DNA of 44,036 nt from assembly GCA_964436825.1 (NCBI GenBank), contig CAYTEO010000018.1, positions 1 to 44,036 on the forward strand. Reading direction: 5' to 3'. Source of the stretch: CAYTEO01 sp964436825 (lineage in GTDB: Bacteria; Krumholzibacteriota; Krumholzibacteriia; LZORAL124-64-63). Positions within the stretch are counted from its first letter, which is position 1. Every line of letters starts with the position of its first letter. Positions 42,485 to 44,036 of this stretch are shown in pieces. The notes under the pieces are model-generated. The model was not told the DNA's origin. It worked only from the letters and a program-made list of their open reading frames with translations, and searched no databases. A program made the translations under genes and the position numbers.

Positions 42485-43900
42485 TTGGCGAAAGACGCTA
42501 CGACAGATCCCCGTACACTGCTGCGTCTGCTGTTGGCCTTCGCGCCGGTGGGACCGGTCCAGCGCCGGGAGGCGCGCCAGGCGCTGGCCTCCCGGAACGA
42601 GGCGGCCGTCGTCGCCGTCGGGGGACGGATCGTCCGCCAGCTCCTGCAGCGGGGCGATCTGCTGGCCGTCGCCAACGGCCCGGAGGGGGAGTCCGGCCCG
42701 CAGCGCTACCTGCTGCGGGGACACACGACCCTGCTCGATCTCACGCCCCTGCTCAATACCGACGAGAGGCGTGACGCGGGGCCCACGACAGAGCCGGCGC
42801 GACGTCATGGTCACGGTTTCCTGCTGGCGACCATGGCCGAGCAGGAGCGGCTGCTCAGTGCCATGGAGACGGCCCAGCGTCTCCCCGTGACGGCGACCCA
42901 TCCGGAGCAGTGGGGCGACCTGCTGCGCGAGTTCCTGGACCTGCTGCGGCCCTTCTTCCCGGACCTGGAGGTCGTGATCGGGCTGCTGCCCAACGAGGTG
43001 GCAGGAGCCGCCGGAGGCCCCGTCGTCGTCCTGCCGCCCGCCGGGGAGGGGCCCCTCTGGCTGCGCGGCCGCTTCCCCGGCGAGTCGGTCCTGCTCGACA
43101 CCCCCTCCGAGCTGACCGAGCCGGTGGCGACCCGGTTGCTGGAGCCGTTCGAGGGCCGGCCGCCGGCGTGCATCGTCGCGGTTCCCCTCTATCATCCGTC
43201 CGCGCCAAGGGCGGCCAAAGAGGCGGATCGCGAGATCGGTCTGCTGTTCGTCGCCTCGCACGGACCGCTCGGACGTGACGAGCTGCTCAGGCTGGCGATG
43301 CGTCTGTCGCGGTTCGTCACCTTCTGTTGGCGCCAGCGGCTGGAAGTGAGCATGCTGGTCCACACCGACAGCCTGACCGGCCTGCGCAACCGCGGTTTCT
43401 TCGACATGCAGTTCCCCCTGGAGCTGGAGCGGGCGCGACGACGGCAGTCCCCGCTGGTCCTGCTGATCGGCGACATCGACCACTTCAAGGCGATCAACGA
43501 CCGCCACGGCCACCAGGCCGGTGACCGGGTCCTCCGCTCGGTGGCCCGGGAACTGCACGACGCCGTCCGCCGGATCGACATGGTCAGCCGTGTCGGCGGC
43601 GAGGAGTTCGCCCTCGTCCTGCCGGACACCGGTCGCGAGGCCGCCATGGAGATCGTCACCCGCCTGCTGGTGCGGATCGCCAACCTCAGGCAGATCTCGC
43701 CGGAGAGCGACGAGCCGATCCGCGTGACCATGTCGTTCGGCGGGGTGGCCTTCCCCGAGGGTGGCGACAGCGTCGCCGAGCTCTACCGCCGTGCCGACGA
43801 GATGCTCTACATCTCCAAGCAGCGGGGACGGAACCGTTGCCACTTCTGGAATCCCGAGGGAGATCCGCTGCTGACCCTGCCCGCCTACCGGGCGCCCTGA
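42485..43900 (+). CDS. Diguanylate cyclase (GAF-like plus GGDEF domain)
   Basis: The 471-residue cytoplasmic protein makes cyclic di-GMP. An N-terminal helical region (1-110) and a GAF-like region (about 140-285, with FPDLEVVIGLLPNE and CIVAVPLYHPSAP) precede the GGDEF domain: TDSLTGLRNRGFFDMQFPLE, LLIGDIDHFKAINDRHGHQA, RVGGEEFALVLPDTGR with the active motif GGEEF at 371-375, and inhibitory site RRID (362-365) five residues before it. Both active and feedback sites are thus intact. TTG 42485 is used; the ribosome site GGGTAGGG is moderate. It is divergent from the transglycosylase and may feed signals into motile/sessile switching. Confidence 0.9.
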   Translation: MAKDATTDPRTLLRLLLAFAPVGPVQRREARQALASRNEAAVVAVGGRIVRQLLQRGDLLAVANGPEGESGPQRYLLRGHTTLLDLTPLLNTDERRDAGPTTEPARRHGHGFLLATMAEQERLLSAMETAQRLPVTATHPEQWGDLLREFLDLLRPFFPDLEVVIGLLPNEVAGAAGGPVVVLPPAGEGPLWLRGRFPGESVLLDTPSELTEPVATRLLEPFEGRPPACIVAVPLYHPSAPRAAKEADREIGLLFVASHGPLGRDELLRLAMRLSRFVTFCWRQRLEVSMLVHTDSLTGLRNRGFFDMQFPLELERARRRQSPLVLLIGDIDHFKAINDRHGHQAGDRVLRSVARELHDAVRRIDMVSRVGGEEFALVLPDTGREAAMEIVTRLLVRIANLRQISPESDEPIRVTMSFGGVAFPEGGDSVAELYRRADEMLYISKQRGRNRCHFWNPEGDPLLTLPAYRAP

Positions 43901-44036
43901 TCGGCGTTCCCGATCGCCACCGTTTCACCGTCTGGGCCCTCCTGCTGCTGACCGGCCATGCCGCCGGCTTCGCCGCCGCGGCGCAGGTGCCGGGCTGGGC
44001 GGTGGTGCCGGGGACGGCCCTGGTCACCGCCTGGCC
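43897..44036 (+). CDS. Possible start of a membrane protein gene, 3' truncated
   Basis: The last 140 bases contain an open frame reading RHRFTVWALLLLTGHAAGFA and then a second hydrophobic run, like the beginning of a membrane protein. The start codon is uncertain: the frame opens around the stop of the cyclase gene, but neither an ATG nor a clear ribosome site is present, so a CTG or an upstream start would be needed. The family cannot be told from about 46 residues. Confidence 0.3.
   Translation, partial: MIGVPDRHRFTVWALLLLTGHAAGFAAAAQVPGWAVVPGTALVTAW

Overview
The window is almost entirely one flagellar superlocus from a GC-rich (roughly 70% G+C), two-membrane bacterium. About 36 kb of it encodes flagellar filament, junction, hook, basal-body, export, stator, switch and regulatory genes. 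The flanking genes fit a diderm: an outer-membrane protein of the PorV/UPF0164 kind with a signal peptide, and an MltD-like lytic transglycosylase lipoprotein. Operon order (fliI-fliJ-motE-fliK-flgD-flgE-flbD-motA-motB-fliL-fliM-fliN-fliO-fliP-fliQ-fliR-flhB-flhA-flhF-fliA), the FliW/CsrA pair and the PorV-type protein suggest an FCB-related or other deep diderm phylum (Krumholzibacteriota or Eisenbacteria would fit) rather than an enteric proteobacterium. This placement is inference.

Layout. (1) 1-4.9 kb, plus strand: the end of a muramidase gene (probably the SLT part of a FlgJ-type protein), flgN, flgK, flgL, fliW and csrA, closed by a hairpin terminator. (2) 4.9-8.0 kb, minus strand: flagellin fliC, fliD, fliS and fliT. 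(3) 8.0-8.8 kb: a regulatory intergenic region holding candidate sigma-28 promoters in both directions and two CsrA-type GGA sites in the flagellin leader, then flgM. (4) 8.8-12.5 kb: a sensor kinase and an NtrC-family response regulator (FlrB/FlrC-like). (5) 12.5-37.7 kb: a compact operon with genes often overlapping. It opens with an unrecognised secreted TPR protein and a coiled-coil protein, continues through flgB...flhA, flhF and fliA, and ends with two unrecognised small proteins. Candidate sigma-54 promoters lie before the TPR gene, before flgB and before fliP. (6) 37.8-39.3 kb: a FleQ/FlrA-like sigma-54 activator. (7) 39.4-44.0 kb: a PorV-type outer-membrane protein, a LysM lytic transglycosylase on the minus strand, a diguanylate cyclase, and the start of a further membrane protein.

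How it fits together. The FleQ-like activator, which has a plausible housekeeping promoter, could start the cascade. The FlrB/FlrC-like pair and sigma-54 would drive the basal-body and export genes. FliA (sigma-28) and its inhibitor FlgM would time late genes, and CsrA with its antagonist FliW would tune flagellin translation. All four layers are encoded in this window. Rod genes flgF/flgG, ring genes flgH/flgI, flgA and all chemotaxis genes are absent here; the first group probably lies just upstream of position 1.

Most unusual points: FliM lacks the usual N-terminal CheY-binding peptide; FlhF has altered residues in all three readable GTPase motifs and has no FlhG neighbour (a two-helix membrane protein sits in that slot); a secreted TPR protein leads the basal-body operon behind a sigma-54 promoter and a perfect 11-bp hairpin; and the fliP promoter would give a nearly leaderless transcript. 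No tRNA, rRNA, CRISPR array, insertion sequence or prophage was seen.
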